DNA of 44,596 bases. It comes from Bacteroidetes bacterium ADurb.Bin012 (GTDB lineage: Bacteria; Bacteroidota; Bacteroidia; Bacteroidales; TTA-H9). A program made the translations under genes and the position numbers. This document shows, one piece after another, positions 16,801 through 27,900 of this stretch; position 1 is the first letter of the stretch; every line of letters starts with the position of its first letter. The stretch covers positions 1 to 44,596 of the forward strand of contig MWFC01000015.1 of NCBI GenBank assembly GCA_002071415.1, written 5' to 3'. The notes under the pieces were generated by a model. The model saw only the letters and a program-made list of their open reading frames with translations, was not told the origin of the DNA and did not search any database.

Positions 16801-17851
16801 ACTTTTTAATATTAAAAAAAGATTAGGAGATTTTCTTCTGGAAATTCCATCCTACTGCCTCGAAGAAGGTGAATACTTCGTATTTGCAGGCCCTTCGGGT
16901 GCAGGTAAATCACAACTGCTCGAACTAATTGCAGGTTTATCATTTCCCGATGAAGGCAAAATCATCTTCGATGGTATCGATATTACCAGCTTGCCAACCC
17001 AAAAACGTAAAATTGGAATGGTTTTTCAGGATATGGCTCTTTTCCCACATCTTACTGTAAAACAAAATATTTCATTTCCCATGAGGGCGAAAAAAAAAGA
17101 ACCCATTTATGTGAAAAATGAAATAATGAAATTAGCTCATGCCATGAGCATAGAAAAGCTACTCGACCATTATCCTCATCAGCTTTCGGGTGGAGAAGCC
17201 CGTAGAGTTGCTTTGGCAAGAACCCTGGCTTCACAACCACGCTTACTTCTACTCGATGAACCCCTAAGTGAAGTGGATACCTCTCTGAAGGTAGCTCTGC
17301 GAAGATTGTTACGAACTATCAACCAGCAAGGGGTTACCATCATCCATGTAAGTCACGATTATGAAGATGCTTTGACGCTTGCCAGTAAAATGGCCATCAT
17401 TAACGATGGTAAAATTATTCAAGTGGGGCAACCTTCAGAGATATTTTTAAAGCCAGCTTCTCCTTTCGTAGCCCAATTTGCTGGAATTCGCAATTTCTTC
17501 CATTGCAAGTTTCGATCTTTACATAACTCATCACTTTCCTTGGCTGTCATCAATGATGAAAAGCAAATATTTATTACCGGCACAATCTCCTCAACACATG
17601 GAAGTATCATTATACCCGCCAGAGATATAGTGTTGTCGGAACAAAAGCTTGAATCATCGGCACGCAATAATTTCCCTGGCATTGTAAAGGAAATAATTCC
17701 TACACGTGAAGGCCTCGAAGTGATAGTAGACTGTAGCTTTCCATTAGCAGCGATCGTAAGCACCGCTTCGGTAATTCAATTGAAGCTCGAAGTAGGTTCG
17801 AAGGTATGGGTTTCGTTCAAGGCATCATCGGTCCAATTCCTCGAAGGATAA
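16793..17851 (+). CDS. ABC transporter ATP-binding protein, ModC/WtpC-like
   Basis: A 352-residue cytosolic ATPase subunit that energises the upstream permease. Walker A GPSGAGKS (33-40), Q-loop in MVFQDMALFPH, signature LSGGE (131-135), Walker B LLLLDEP (151-157) and switch His188 in VSHD are all intact. Residues past about 235 form a TOBE/MOP-like regulatory domain, as in ModC and related importers. The start overlaps the permease gene. The GEARRVALARTL continuation is typical of importers with a single ATPase homodimer. Confidence 0.88.
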   Translation: MLELFNIKKRLGDFLLEIPSYCLEEGEYFVFAGPSGAGKSQLLELIAGLSFPDEGKIIFDGIDITSLPTQKRKIGMVFQDMALFPHLTVKQNISFPMRAKKKEPIYVKNEIMKLAHAMSIEKLLDHYPHQLSGGEARRVALARTLASQPRLLLLDEPLSEVDTSLKVALRRLLRTINQQGVTIIHVSHDYEDALTLASKMAIINDGKIIQVGQPSEIFLKPASPFVAQFAGIRNFFHCKFRSLHNSSLSLAVINDEKQIFITGTISSTHGSIIIPARDIVLSEQKLESSARNNFPGIVKEIIPTREGLEVIVDCSFPLAAIVSTASVIQLKLEVGSKVWVSFKASSVQFLEG

Positions 17852-17975
17852 TAATACAAACTATATATAACAGGAAACACTAAGATGCAAAAAGAAAGCA
17901 GAATATAAAATTACAAAAGTTGTAAAAGAAAGTTGATAAGAATTTATTTATAGTTCGCATAATAAGATAATTCCG

Positions 17976-17983
17976 TAATTTTG
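17976..17983 (+). promoter_or_regulatory. -7 element upstream of the mannosyltransferase gene
   Basis: TAATTTTG, ending 18 bases before the GTG at 18002. It covers the alternative TTG start at 17981, which argues against that start. Confidence 0.5.
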
Positions 17984-18001
17984 CTCCATAATTTATGTCA
18001 A

Positions 18002-18736
18002 GTGTCCGATAGTCTGGTAATCATACCTACATACAACGAAAAGGAGAACATCGAGCGGATTATACGCAAGGTATTTTCGCTCGAACCCGCTTTCGATATA
18101 CTTGTTGTGGATGATAATTCACCCGACGGGACCGCCAGAATTGTAAAGCAACTGATACAGGAATTTCCCGAACGGCTTTTCATTGAAGAAAGAAGTGGAA
18201 AATTAGGACTTGGCACGGCTTATATCCATGGTTTCAAATGGGCATTGGAAAAAGATTACCAATTCATTTTCGAGATGGATGCCGACTTTTCGCACAACCC
18301 CAACGATCTGATCCGTTTACGACAAGCAGTTGCTGAAAATAGTGCCGATCTTGCCATAGGTTCACGATATATATCGGGAGTTAACGTAGTAAATTGGCCC
18401 ATAGGAAGGGTATTGATGTCATACCTTGCTTCAAAATATGTGCGCTTGATTACGGGTATAAAAGTCCATGATACTACTGCCGGATTTATTTGCTACAGTC
18501 GCAGCGTGCTGCAAACTATCAATCTCGACGAAATTAAATTTACCGGCTATGCTTTTCAGATCGAAATGAAATATTCTGCATGGAAACTTGGTTTTACGAT
18601 TATAGAGATTCCCATCATCTTTACCGACCGAACGGCAGGGGAATCGAAAATGAGCAGGGGAATTTTCAAAGAAGCGGCACTGGGAGTCATCAAGCTTCGA
18701 TTCAAAAAGATAGTTCCCAATAAACGTCAGGAATAA
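18002..18736 (+). CDS. Polyprenol monophosphomannose synthase (dolichyl-phosphate mannosyltransferase-like GT2)
   Basis: A 244-residue family-2 glycosyltransferase expected to transfer mannose (or another sugar) from GDP-mannose to polyprenyl phosphate at the inner face of the membrane. Motifs are VIIPTYNEKENI, LVVDDNSPDGT, the metal-binding EMDADFSHNP, and SRYISG, TTAGFICYSR, FQIEMKY and FTDRTAGESKMS, all typical of the DPM1 group. No transmembrane domain is seen, as in the short type. The GTG at 18002 (VSDSLVIIP) is preferred; a TTG seven codons upstream lies inside the promoter element. It is followed 41 bases later by dihydroorotase on the same strand. Confidence 0.88.
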   Translation: MSDSLVIIPTYNEKENIERIIRKVFSLEPAFDILVVDDNSPDGTARIVKQLIQEFPERLFIEERSGKLGLGTAYIHGFKWALEKDYQFIFEMDADFSHNPNDLIRLRQAVAENSADLAIGSRYISGVNVVNWPIGRVLMSYLASKYVRLITGIKVHDTTAGFICYSRSVLQTINLDEIKFTGYAFQIEMKYSAWKLGFTIIEIPIIFTDRTAGESKMSRGIFKEAALGVIKLRFKKIVPNKRQE

Positions 18737-18777
18737 TTGTCTTTGCACTTTTAAACCTTCATTCAACGGGGAATCCC

Positions 18778-20124
18778 ATGAAAATGCAAAAAACGTTGAT
18801 TACGGGTGCCAAAATGATAAACGAAGGGAATATTCAGGAAATGGATATTCTTATCGAAGAACCCTATATAGCTTCCATCATGAGAGCCGGTACAAACGCA
18901 GGAAAGGCATGTGTAATCGAAGCTCAGGGAAAATATCTCCTTCCCGGAATAATCGACGAGCATGTGCATTTCAGAGAACCAGGTCTTACACACAAAGCCG
19001 ACATCTATACCGAATCAAGGGCAGCAGTAGCTGGCGGAGTAACATCTTTCATGGATATGCCCAATACTATCCCTCAAACCACTAACCATAAAACACTTGA
19101 ATGGAAACTGAAAAGAGCTTCTAAGAGTTCACTCGCCAATTATGCCTTTTATCTGGGAGCTACCAACGATAATCTGAACGAAATTCTCGATATCGATCCA
19201 GCCATGATACCTGGCGTAAAAGTCTTTATGGGTGCTTCTACAGGTAATATGCGGATAGATGACGAGGAAACCCTAATCAATATCTTCTCAAAAGCTCCAT
19301 GCCTTATCGCAGTACATTGCGAAGACGAAGACCTCATCCGTAAAAACCTTGCCTATTATCAATCTATCTACGCAAAAGATATTCCCCTAGAATACCATTC
19401 TCTTATCCGCTCGGCTGACGCTTGTCAGAAAAGCACTCAAAAAGCCATCGCATTAGCCAGGGAGTATGATAGCCGCCTGCATGTTCTCCATCTTTCTTCC
19501 GTCGAAGAGACAAAACTTTTTACCAACAAACTTCCCTCGAATCAAAAACAAATTACCTCCGAAGTATGCATACATCATCTTTGGTTCTCCAATATAGACT
19601 ATAAAGAAAAAGGAACAAAGATCAAGTGGAATCCTTCTATAAAAACTCCTGCGGATAAAAAAGCACTATGGGAGGCCTTACTCGACGACCGCATTGATGC
19701 AGTAGCCACCGATCATGCACCTCATACACTTCAGGAAAAACAGAATCCCTATCTGAGTTGTCCGTCAGGAGCGCCTATGGTACAACATAGTCTTTCCGCT
19801 ATGTTCGAAATGGCATTTCAACGTAAACTTGAGCTTACAAGAGTTGTGGAAAAAATGTGTCATGCACCGGCTCTACTTTTTAATATTCATAAAAGAGGTT
19901 TTATACGGGAGGGTTATTTTGCCGATCTCGTCCTAATCGACCCGAATGAACCATGGGAGGTAAATTCAAGTAATATTTTGTATAAATGCGGCTGGTCGCC
20001 CATGGAAGGAACTCATTTCTCCTCACGGGTTACTCATACCTGGGTAAATGGACACCTGGTTTATAAAAAAGGGTTGTTCGACGAAAGTCGAAAAGGAATG
20101 CAATTGATGTTTGATAATCGTTAA
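18778..20124 (+). CDS. pyrC: Dihydroorotase (class I type)
   Basis: A 448-residue cytosolic amidohydrolase of pyrimidine biosynthesis that interconverts carbamoyl aspartate and dihydroorotate. The metal-binding HVHFREPG is at residues 62-69, with the lysine region GVKVFMGASTGNM, the histidine pair regions (AVHCEDED, HVLHLSS) and the C-terminal metal Asp in VATDHAPHT. The length and the HxHxREPG form fit the class I/allantoinase-like dihydroorotases; an allantoinase or hydantoinase is the main alternative. It lies between the mannosyltransferase and a MORN-type lipoprotein. Confidence 0.9.
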   Translation: MKMQKTLITGAKMINEGNIQEMDILIEEPYIASIMRAGTNAGKACVIEAQGKYLLPGIIDEHVHFREPGLTHKADIYTESRAAVAGGVTSFMDMPNTIPQTTNHKTLEWKLKRASKSSLANYAFYLGATNDNLNEILDIDPAMIPGVKVFMGASTGNMRIDDEETLINIFSKAPCLIAVHCEDEDLIRKNLAYYQSIYAKDIPLEYHSLIRSADACQKSTQKAIALAREYDSRLHVLHLSSVEETKLFTNKLPSNQKQITSEVCIHHLWFSNIDYKEKGTKIKWNPSIKTPADKKALWEALLDDRIDAVATDHAPHTLQEKQNPYLSCPSGAPMVQHSLSAMFEMAFQRKLELTRVVEKMCHAPALLFNIHKRGFIREGYFADLVLIDPNEPWEVNSSNILYKCGWSPMEGTHFSSRVTHTWVNGHLVYKKGLFDESRKGMQLMFDNR

Positions 20125-20127
20125 AAA

Positions 20128-20586
20128 ATGAAAAAACAAATCTATTTTTTCTGGATGTTATTGGCAGTTCTATTCACTAGCTGTGGCCGTAAAACTGTAA
20201 ACATTGTGAAGGAAGAATTCGAAGATGGTTCTCCAAAGGTTGTGCGGCAATATGAAATTCGAGGAAAAGACAGCATTCTTCTCCGAGAAACCATTTTTTA
20301 CCAGAATGGACAAAAATATATAGAAGGGAAATATACTAACAATCAGCGCGACAGTATATGGACTGCCTGGCTTCCCGATGGAAAAATTTGGAGTCAAGGA
20401 GGGTACAAGGAAGGCTTGGAAGATGGACCTAAAAAAGTATTTTATACTAATGGGTCTCTTTTTTATGAAGGTGAGCATAAAATGGGAAAGCGCATAGGTG
20501 TATGGAAATTCTATGACTCGGTAGGAAATCTGATTCAAAGTATCGATTATAGTTCGATCATAAGCAGTGATACCTTGCCTCACTAA
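20128..20586 (+). CDS. MORN-repeat (YwqK-like) lipoprotein
   Basis: A 152-residue protein with a lipobox (LAVLFTSC, Cys19), three bases after the dihydroorotase stop. Residues about 60-140 carry three to four MORN-like repeats of the YwqK type (YQNGQKYIEGKYTNN, WLPDGKIWSQGGYKEG, YTNGSLFYEGEHKMGKRIGVWKFYDS). Such repeats are common in Bacteroidetes surface lipoproteins of unknown function. A terminator follows at 20617-20652. Confidence 0.8.
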   Translation: MKKQIYFFWMLLAVLFTSCGRKTVNIVKEEFEDGSPKVVRQYEIRGKDSILLRETIFYQNGQKYIEGKYTNNQRDSIWTAWLPDGKIWSQGGYKEGLEDGPKKVFYTNGSLFYEGEHKMGKRIGVWKFYDSVGNLIQSIDYSSIISSDTLPH

Positions 20587-20616
20587 AGCCCGTATTTACC
20601 AGCAAAAGAATAAAAT

Positions 20617-20652
20617 AACCGGATAAGTATAATAACCACTTATCCAGTTTTT
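20617..20652 (+). terminator. Rho-independent terminator after the lipoprotein gene
   Basis: AACCGGATAAGT (20617-20628) pairs with ACTTATCCAGTT (20638-20649), a 12-bp stem with one mismatch and a 9-base loop, running into TTTTT at 20648-20652. It ends the mannosyltransferase-dihydroorotase-lipoprotein group. Confidence 0.75.
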
Positions 20653-20671
20653 GAGTGTATGTATTGATTTT

Positions 20672-21547
20672 TTATTCTACCTCGATGACCAGATATTTAC
20701 CTGCAGCCCAAAATTCGGAAGAATTAGTAATGAAAAGGGTATCTGCACGCTTCACCCCACTGATACGATAAGCAGAGGCAGGATGTTTGGTAATAAGTCT
20801 GGCTTTCTTTGCTCCTAAAGGAATATATTCCAAACGCGTAATATCTACCTTGGTAAAATAATCCTTATTGAAGTCTCCTTTCAAAGTCTTTGTGGAACCT
20901 ATTCCCAGAAAACCACCTTCTTTATTGATGATATTATTCTCCGTCAATTCTTTTCTCGTACCTATTGCATAATAAGCTGTATTTAATAAGGTGGTCTTGC
21001 TTTCGATCTCATCCTTATGTTTCTGAATTTCTTCTTCTTTCTGGCGAGTTACTTCTTCGAGCACAGCTACCTGCGACGAAAGATTCTCGACCTTGATGTT
21101 CATATTTCCCAGTTCATTCTTCAGCGCATTGATCTGAGCGTCTTTTTCTTCAACTTGAGTATTCAAATAAGTTACCATTTTTTCGAGTTCGGCCATCCTC
21201 ACATCGCTGCTATTGAGTTTTTTCTGAAGCGAGGCGACTAGTTTCTTATTCTTCACCAGTAACTCATAAATAGTCTTAATATCCTCATTGATTTGATCCT
21301 TTGCCGAATTCTTTAGTTCACCTCCAGCGGTTCTTATATTGATGATGTTTTCCAGTGCCTTGATCGAATCGAGATTCCTCTGAATTTCATTAAAAGAAGT
21401 AATGTATTCGTAAAGCGATTCTTCTTTAAGTTGAGTTACTTGCATCAGACTATCATTTTTAGCCTTGAGCTTTTCCAACTCCTTTTTATGACTATTGCAA
21501 CCTGCCAGGGCAAACAACACAACTAAAGCAATTATTGCACGTTTCAT
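20672..21547 (-). CDS. Coiled-coil lipoprotein of a conserved Bacteroidetes family (Cbp1-like)
   Basis: A 291-residue protein with a lipobox (LFALAGC, Cys17), then a long coiled coil at about 20-195 (heptads rich in Lys, Glu, Leu, Asn). A globular C-terminal domain with the recurring GGFLGIGSTKTL, FNKDYFTKVDI and KYLVIEVE segments follows. I recognise this architecture from hypothetical proteins across Bacteroidetes; some are annotated as collagen-binding-like (Cbp1), but the function is not known. The ATG at 21547 is preferred over an open extension of 18 codons because it begins the lipoprotein signal. A promoter-like element lies at 21703-21710. Confidence 0.75.
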   Translation of the reverse strand: MKRAIIALVVLFALAGCNSHKKELEKLKAKNDSLMQVTQLKEESLYEYITSFNEIQRNLDSIKALENIINIRTAGGELKNSAKDQINEDIKTIYELLVKNKKLVASLQKKLNSSDVRMAELEKMVTYLNTQVEEKDAQINALKNELGNMNIKVENLSSQVAVLEEVTRQKEEEIQKHKDEIESKTTLLNTAYYAIGTRKELTENNIINKEGGFLGIGSTKTLKGDFNKDYFTKVDITRLEYIPLGAKKARLITKHPASAYRISGVKRADTLFITNSSEFWAAGKYLVIEVE

Positions 21548-21702
21548 GGCGATTTGGTTTAAATATTTAACATTTATTAACTTCTTGATAACGGGTTTCA
21601 TGCTATTTTATTATAATACAATATTATCCATCTTTAATCGGACAATATGAGTTTTCAACACAAGACTTATTCTATTCCTAAGGATTTAAAAAGTTTGGGC
21701 TA

Positions 21703-21710
21703 CAAAATTA
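21703..21710 (-). promoter_or_regulatory. -7 element upstream of the coiled-coil lipoprotein
   Basis: TAATTTTG on the minus strand, matching TAnnTTTG. It would give a leader of about 150 bases. Confidence 0.4.
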
Positions 21711-21927
21711 CGGCAATTCTTTCTATAAACATTATGTGATATATAACTCATCTCGAGTAATATATCGAAATACTTTCGAGTCGATTCAATTTATTTATAT
21801 AAGCAAAAAGCAGAAATTTCGTGGCTTTAAAATCCCAGACAAGCAAACCACGATAACACAATATTTACAAGAAACGGTTTACTTTTTATTTCTTTGTCAT
21901 GTTAGCTATTCATTAAAACGGCCGGAT

Positions 21928-21965
21928 AAAAAAACTCTGGCCTGCGGCAGAGCACAAGCCAGAGT
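21928..21965 (-). terminator. Rho-independent terminator of the giant surface-protein gene
   Basis: On the minus strand ACTCTGGC (21958-21965) pairs perfectly with GCCAGAGT (21934-21941) around a GC-rich loop and runs into a T tract (21928-21933). It lies 26 bases past the stop of the giant gene. Confidence 0.8.
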
Positions 21966-21991
21966 GTATAGGACTTTAGAGCAAATCTGCC

Positions 21992-24900
21992 CTATTTGCT
22001 GATCACGATTCTTCTCACTGCATTCAACTGCGTATTGAACAAAGTTACCGTATAAACACCCGAAGGCAGATAACTCAAATCCATCGGCAAAATATGTTTC
22101 CCATCGACATAAATCTCACTGCTATAAACCCTCAATCCTAAACTATTGAAGATTTCTAAAGTATAGATTCCTGATTTCTGCAACACTAACTCGATGGTAA
22201 ATCTCCCATCATTGGGAATAGGATAAACCTTAAATGAATTATGATCGAGCGAAATCATGCCTTCTATAATTACCAAAATGGTATTGGAAGGTGCTGAACT
22301 ACAACCATTCAAGGTTACAATTACATAGTAATTGCCCGTTTCCGTTGCAGTATAGCTTTGTCCAGTAGCGTCCGGAATGGGAACTCCATTCAAATACCAT
22401 TGATTGCCTTCCGGTGCACTGCTTGTTAAAGTATAATTCGACACCGTAATGGTAGGAGTAGGAGGAATGGGATTCACAGTAACAAAGAATTCGGGTGAAG
22501 AAATACCATTGCCGCAAGCATTTGTCCCATATACCGAAATATTACCAGAAACAGCGTTTTCACTAAAACTTACCTTGATGGAATTGGTATTTGCACCTGC
22601 CGTTATGCTTGCACCCACCGGCAAACTCCATACATAACCCGAAGCATTAGCTATAGGAGCAACTGAATAGGTAACATTTGTGGCACCCTGGCATACATTC
22701 GGATGCCCAGCAATTGTACCGGCTACTCCTGGTAAAGGTTTCACAATTACAGCCAAAAAAGAAGGCACACCTAAACCACAACCATTCATCCCTGCTACAC
22801 TTACTTCGCCAGAAATGGCATTCGAAGCAAAATTTACCGTAATAGTGTTGCTTCCCTGACCAGAAACTATGGTTGCTCCTCCTGGAACAGTCCATTGATA
22901 TGAAGTAGCATTGAGAATATTCCCTACTGAATAAACTACTCCGCTTTCCCCAGCACAAACCTCACCTGAACCAGTTATTGCTCCTGCCGCATTAGGCAAA
23001 GGCTGTACAAATATCGTCTTACTATATGGCCCTGGCATCATGCACCCCTGTGGACTTACATACGAAACACTGATGGATTGTAATCCCGTCGTATTCCATA
23101 TTACTCTTAAATTCGCCGTCCCCTGACCACTATATATCGACCCACCTGAAGAAACAGTCCACTGATAATTGCTCATACCTGCCTCAGTAAAATAATCATA
23201 ATAATTCGGACTCAAACAGGGATTAGCCGGTCCATTGATAGAAGGCGTCGGAGTAGGATTTACCGTAACATTCAAAACACTCGGACTCGATGCCGTACAT
23301 CCCGAGGCATTTATGTAATTCACACTTACAGTTTGTGCACCACTACCATTCCAATTCACTGTTATAGCATTCGTACCTTGACCTCCAGTAATATTGCCAC
23401 CTGACGATACTGCCCAAACATAATTGGTCATCCCCGACTGTGTGGTGTAATTTACTCCTGTACTTCCTTGGCACAAATTAGTATTACCCGAAATGGTTGG
23501 CGTTGGCAAGGCATTTACCGTTACATTGTATGTAGCCGGTGTACTTGCAGAACATCCCGCAGCATTTGTATATGTTACCGTGACATTCTGCCCTCCAGCC
23601 GTGTTCCATGTTACCGTTACCGAATTGCTCCCCTGACCAGCTGTAATAGTACCACCTGCAGATACAGTCCATGTGTAGTTGCTCATGCCTGTCTGAGTAG
23701 TGTATACATTCCCAGACGTACCTGCACAAACAGTCGCAGGACCACTAATGGTTGGAACTGGCCTCGGATTTACGGTTACAGCCAGAGATGAAGAAGCTCC
23801 ACTCCCACAACTATTTGTGCCGTATACTGAAACATTCCCTGAAACCGCACTGGCACCATAACTTACGGTAATAGTATTGGTATTAGCGCCAGCTGTAATG
23901 GTTGCCCCACTTGGAACAGTCCATGAATATCCCGTTGCATTGACAATGGCAGCAACTGTGTAAACATTCCCTGTGCTCGATTGACATACACTTGTTGGCC
24001 CACTAATTGCTCCTGCGGCTCCTGGCATTGGACAACCCGTCAAAAATGTCATATCGTTCCCATAAGCCGTACCTGCTACATTTACAGCCTTTACCCTGTA
24101 ATGATAGGTAATACCAGGATTCAAACCGGTTAAATTGGCCGATACATCAGTTGGAGTTAAACCTGTAACCGTATTGGGCGTTGCATTAATCGTATTCCCA
24201 TAAGCTGTAGTAGTCCCCCATTCAAAGGTTACCGTCGTATTGGAATTGTTTGCCGTAACCGTCCCATTTAAAGTAGCTGAATTGGCAGTAATACTGGTCG
24301 CTGCATTGGTTACAGCAACAGGTGGCGCCGCAGCTGTGGTAAAGGTCAAATTATCTCCATAAGTCGTTCCACCTTCATTTGTTGCTTTTACTCTGAAATT
24401 ATATAGGGTATTAGGCATTAATCCCGTTATACCAGCACTTACAGGTGTTACAACACTTCCACTTACTGGACTCTGAACCGCTGTTACTGTGTTCCCATAA
24501 GAAGTCGTCAATCCCCACTCGAATTCAACCGTTGCACTTCCACCATTGGCATTCACCGTACCATTTAAGGTCGCCGCCGAGGAAGTAATGGAGGTAGCAG
24601 CTTCAGTAGTAACTATAGGAGGGGGAACCGTTGTAGTAAACGAAACTGTATTCCCATATACCGTTAAACCTCCCATAGTAACACCTCTGGCTCTAAAATA
24701 ATATGTGGTGGAAGGAAGCAAACCACTAATCCCAGCACTCACCGCAATGGCAGTATTCCCAGTTACCTGAGCAGGACTACCACTTACCGTATTACCTAAG
24801 GCAGTAGTCAATCCATAATCGAAAAAAGTGTTGAAAGTGGTACCCGCCGCATTGAAGCTTCCATTCAGTGTGGCTGCATTATAGGTAAGGGGAGAAGCCG

Positions 24901-27900
24901 TTGTGGTAATTACCTGTGGATCTTCACCAAATTCATAAGCACCCATATCGGGTGGATTGGTGCGCAATATGCCATTTATGTCATTGGTTACTGTTGAAAG
25001 ATATACCCCGAGATTATTCATGGAATTGTTGGTGGGTAAAAGATTGGTGGCAGATGTAAATATTGGGTCTATATTAATGGAGGCTCCATCCTGTCCAGTG
25101 GCTGTCTGCCAATCAGTAAAGCTGGTTTGACCTGCACCCAGATATCCAATAACTCCTGGTGTTCCCGATACATAATAATCGTTATAATTGATGTTCGTCA
25201 ATATAGCGCTCGTACCGGCTGCATATATCGCATAAGATTTATCACTTGAAGAGCCTGTGTTATCATAAGTATTCACCAAGATGTTATTTCTGATATCATA
25301 TCCGCCGGTTCCTGTTCCAAGATATAAGGCAGCACTAACTGTTGAAGAAGTATATCCCGCATAAGTTCCCGAAAGATTCACGGAATTGTGATAAATATTC
25401 GCCCCTCCCGTTGCTCCTTCGAGACTGATGCCTATTCCCCAATAGGTTAATGAAGCATCCCCTGTACATTTAACATCAGAAACAGCATTATTGATAAGGT
25501 TGTAACTCCCATTAGCTTGGCCGGTGATCACACTGATTCCTCTTGCACCATAGCCTCCAGTGTTACTATTTAGCACAGTACTTAAATTATTCCCAATAAT
25601 GTTCACTCCAGTGGTGGTTGAATAAATATATATCCCATAAGGAGTATAATAAGAAGAAGTTGTAATATTGGAAATAACATTATCAGTAATGGTTATATTA
25701 GCATTAGCATTCCCCGAGGAAACCCCAATGCCCCGAGTTGCACTACTGGTATTTGAAACGCCATCAATTATATTATTTTCAATTAAAGTATTCACCGTAC
25801 CAGTAGCTAACCAAATACCAAAGCAATTCGATGCATCGATTGTATTGTTGATATTGCCAATATTATTATTGTTTATAGTAGCTCCATCTACTCCCTGAAC
25901 ATAAATTCCAACCAAACGAATAGAATTCGTGCCCGAAGCGTTCAAATCATTCTGCTTAATCAACAATCCATTCCCATTACCCGCAGCAACGGCAGCCATG
26001 GCATAAATCCCTATATAAGCCTTCTGAATGCTATTGTTCTGTATGGTAATATTACTGAAATAACCACCCGTTCCATCAGCATTGTAAATAATCACAGCAG
26101 TCGAAGTATTCGCTCCATTAATGATATTGCAATTTTTGAGGGTAGTATTCGAAGTGGGGGTGGAAGTGGTAGATGCAATCCTAACAACCTGTGGTACAGT
26201 CGTAGATAAATTGGTAATGGTCATATCACGTGTGGTTCCTCCGGCAGCATTCGAACCATCTATGATGATATAATTGTCCTGAACGTTGAGAACCGGCCCA
26301 CTGTCAACAGTACCTTGAATGGTTGGTGTTACACCGGCATTCGGTTTGATGGTAACTGTATTAGTGCCAGATGGTTTATTTTCATTTTGAATATTAATAT
26401 TCAGAGAAGAAGTCCCTATGTCGAGAGTAACATCATTGAGCAGAAATCTTACCGGACAACTCAAACCGCGATTGTTTAAATCACTGATAGCAGCATTCAA
26501 AGTGCTATAAGCACCACCACTACCTATGATATAATCACCGCAAAGAGGAGCGCCTACAATTACATAATAGCTAGGAGAGGTAGGAGGTGTAGAGGCGGCT
26601 GGAGGATTGGAAGTTAAACCCGAAGCACCGACTGAAGGCGAAACCGAAACATTCCCTATATTGTCCTGAGCCACAATATAATATCTTACCGTATCTCCCA
26701 ATACTACTCCACTACCAAAAAAAAATGTATAGTTACTCCCTGAAACACTTCCTGGCGTTACTGTGCTATAGGTTCCATTATTTATTTTCCAGTATAATCT
26801 TGGCTGCCCTATCCCTGAAGTGGGAACTCCACTCAAATCCGTTATCGCAACTTCAAAATTTCGATTTATAGTGGAAGGTGTGTTGAGTAAAGGAGTATAT
26901 GAAATTAAAGGTCCTTTAATATCGAGTAGGATAAAATTACCCTCGTCGGCTCCAATATCAGGTGTAGAAGAATTGCGCAAATCCCCATCGAAGTCGGTGG
27001 TTATAGATGGTGTAGTAACAGGTTTCCCTCCGCTCTCCATTTGAGTGGGTACAGTAGTTTTCAAATGAAGATCATACGGGCTAGTGGAAACATTGACAAA
27101 AGGAGACAACTCGGTAACAGAGCTAATATCGCGTGGAGCAACAAAAGCTTTGTATTGATCTAAAGTTTGAAGAGAATTTGTTCCATCATAGAAAATGAGA
27201 TTACTCGCTGAAGGCGTACCGGCGTAAAAATTATTGTTATTAGAGGTAACAGAATAAGATGTAAGCGTAGTCGAGGATCGACGATAAGCAACCGTTAAAC
27301 CTGTGCCATTAGGTGTCGAATTATTCACAAAAATGTTGTTAATCATCTCAATAACAGGAGTTGTTGAAACACTCACCGCAGACGACCCAAAATTAGTTCC
27401 TGTGCTTGTTGCATCTAAATAAACAGTGTTATAATATAGCCCAATACTTGAACCCCCCGAAATATAAATTCCAACCAATCCAATGGTACTCCCTGAAAAA
27501 GGCACTTTAAGTTCACCCACTATGTTATTAAAAACATAGTTGGTAGTTGCCCCGGTAATATAAATTCCATCCATTGTTACACTCGTGGCATTGGAAAAGA
27601 GTTTATTTACCTGGTTGTTGTAAACTTGACTAATACCCGTACCTGCATCATATATACCATATACACTTGATCCCGAGGTAGTTATATCAGAAATAATATT
27701 ATTGTAAACATTTGGGTTAGTTCCAGTAAATCGAAGTGCATAAACTGCTCCTCCAACATTTACATGATAAAAAATGTTATTATAAATGTTGTTGTCAATT
27801 GTAGAAAGTAAGTAATAACCATAGGTTGAGCCTGTACCTACTGTCCAGTTACTTAATGTGTTCCCCGAACAAGTTCGAGTAGATACACTCGTCGAAGTAT

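Larger units (their letters stand above)
21548..21991. other. Intergenic region between the coiled-coil lipoprotein and the giant surface protein
   Basis: It holds the -7 element at 21703-21710 for the lipoprotein gene, a leader of about 150 bases, and the terminator of the giant gene at 21928-21965. Open frames here have no family similarity and are not called. Confidence 0.5.

Noticed and set aside
17981..18001. TTG at 17981 as the start of the mannosyltransferase
   Set aside because: It lies inside the TAATTTTG promoter element; the GTG at 18002 gives the family-typical N-terminus.
21736..22002. 88-codon plus-strand frame between the lipoprotein and the giant gene
   Set aside because: It runs through the terminator hairpin of the giant gene and has no family similarity.
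23000..24030. Repeated DNA blocks in the giant gene as a CRISPR or tandem-repeat array
   Set aside because: The period of about 250 bases corresponds to the PKD-like protein repeats and stays in frame; no short repeat-spacer pattern is seen.
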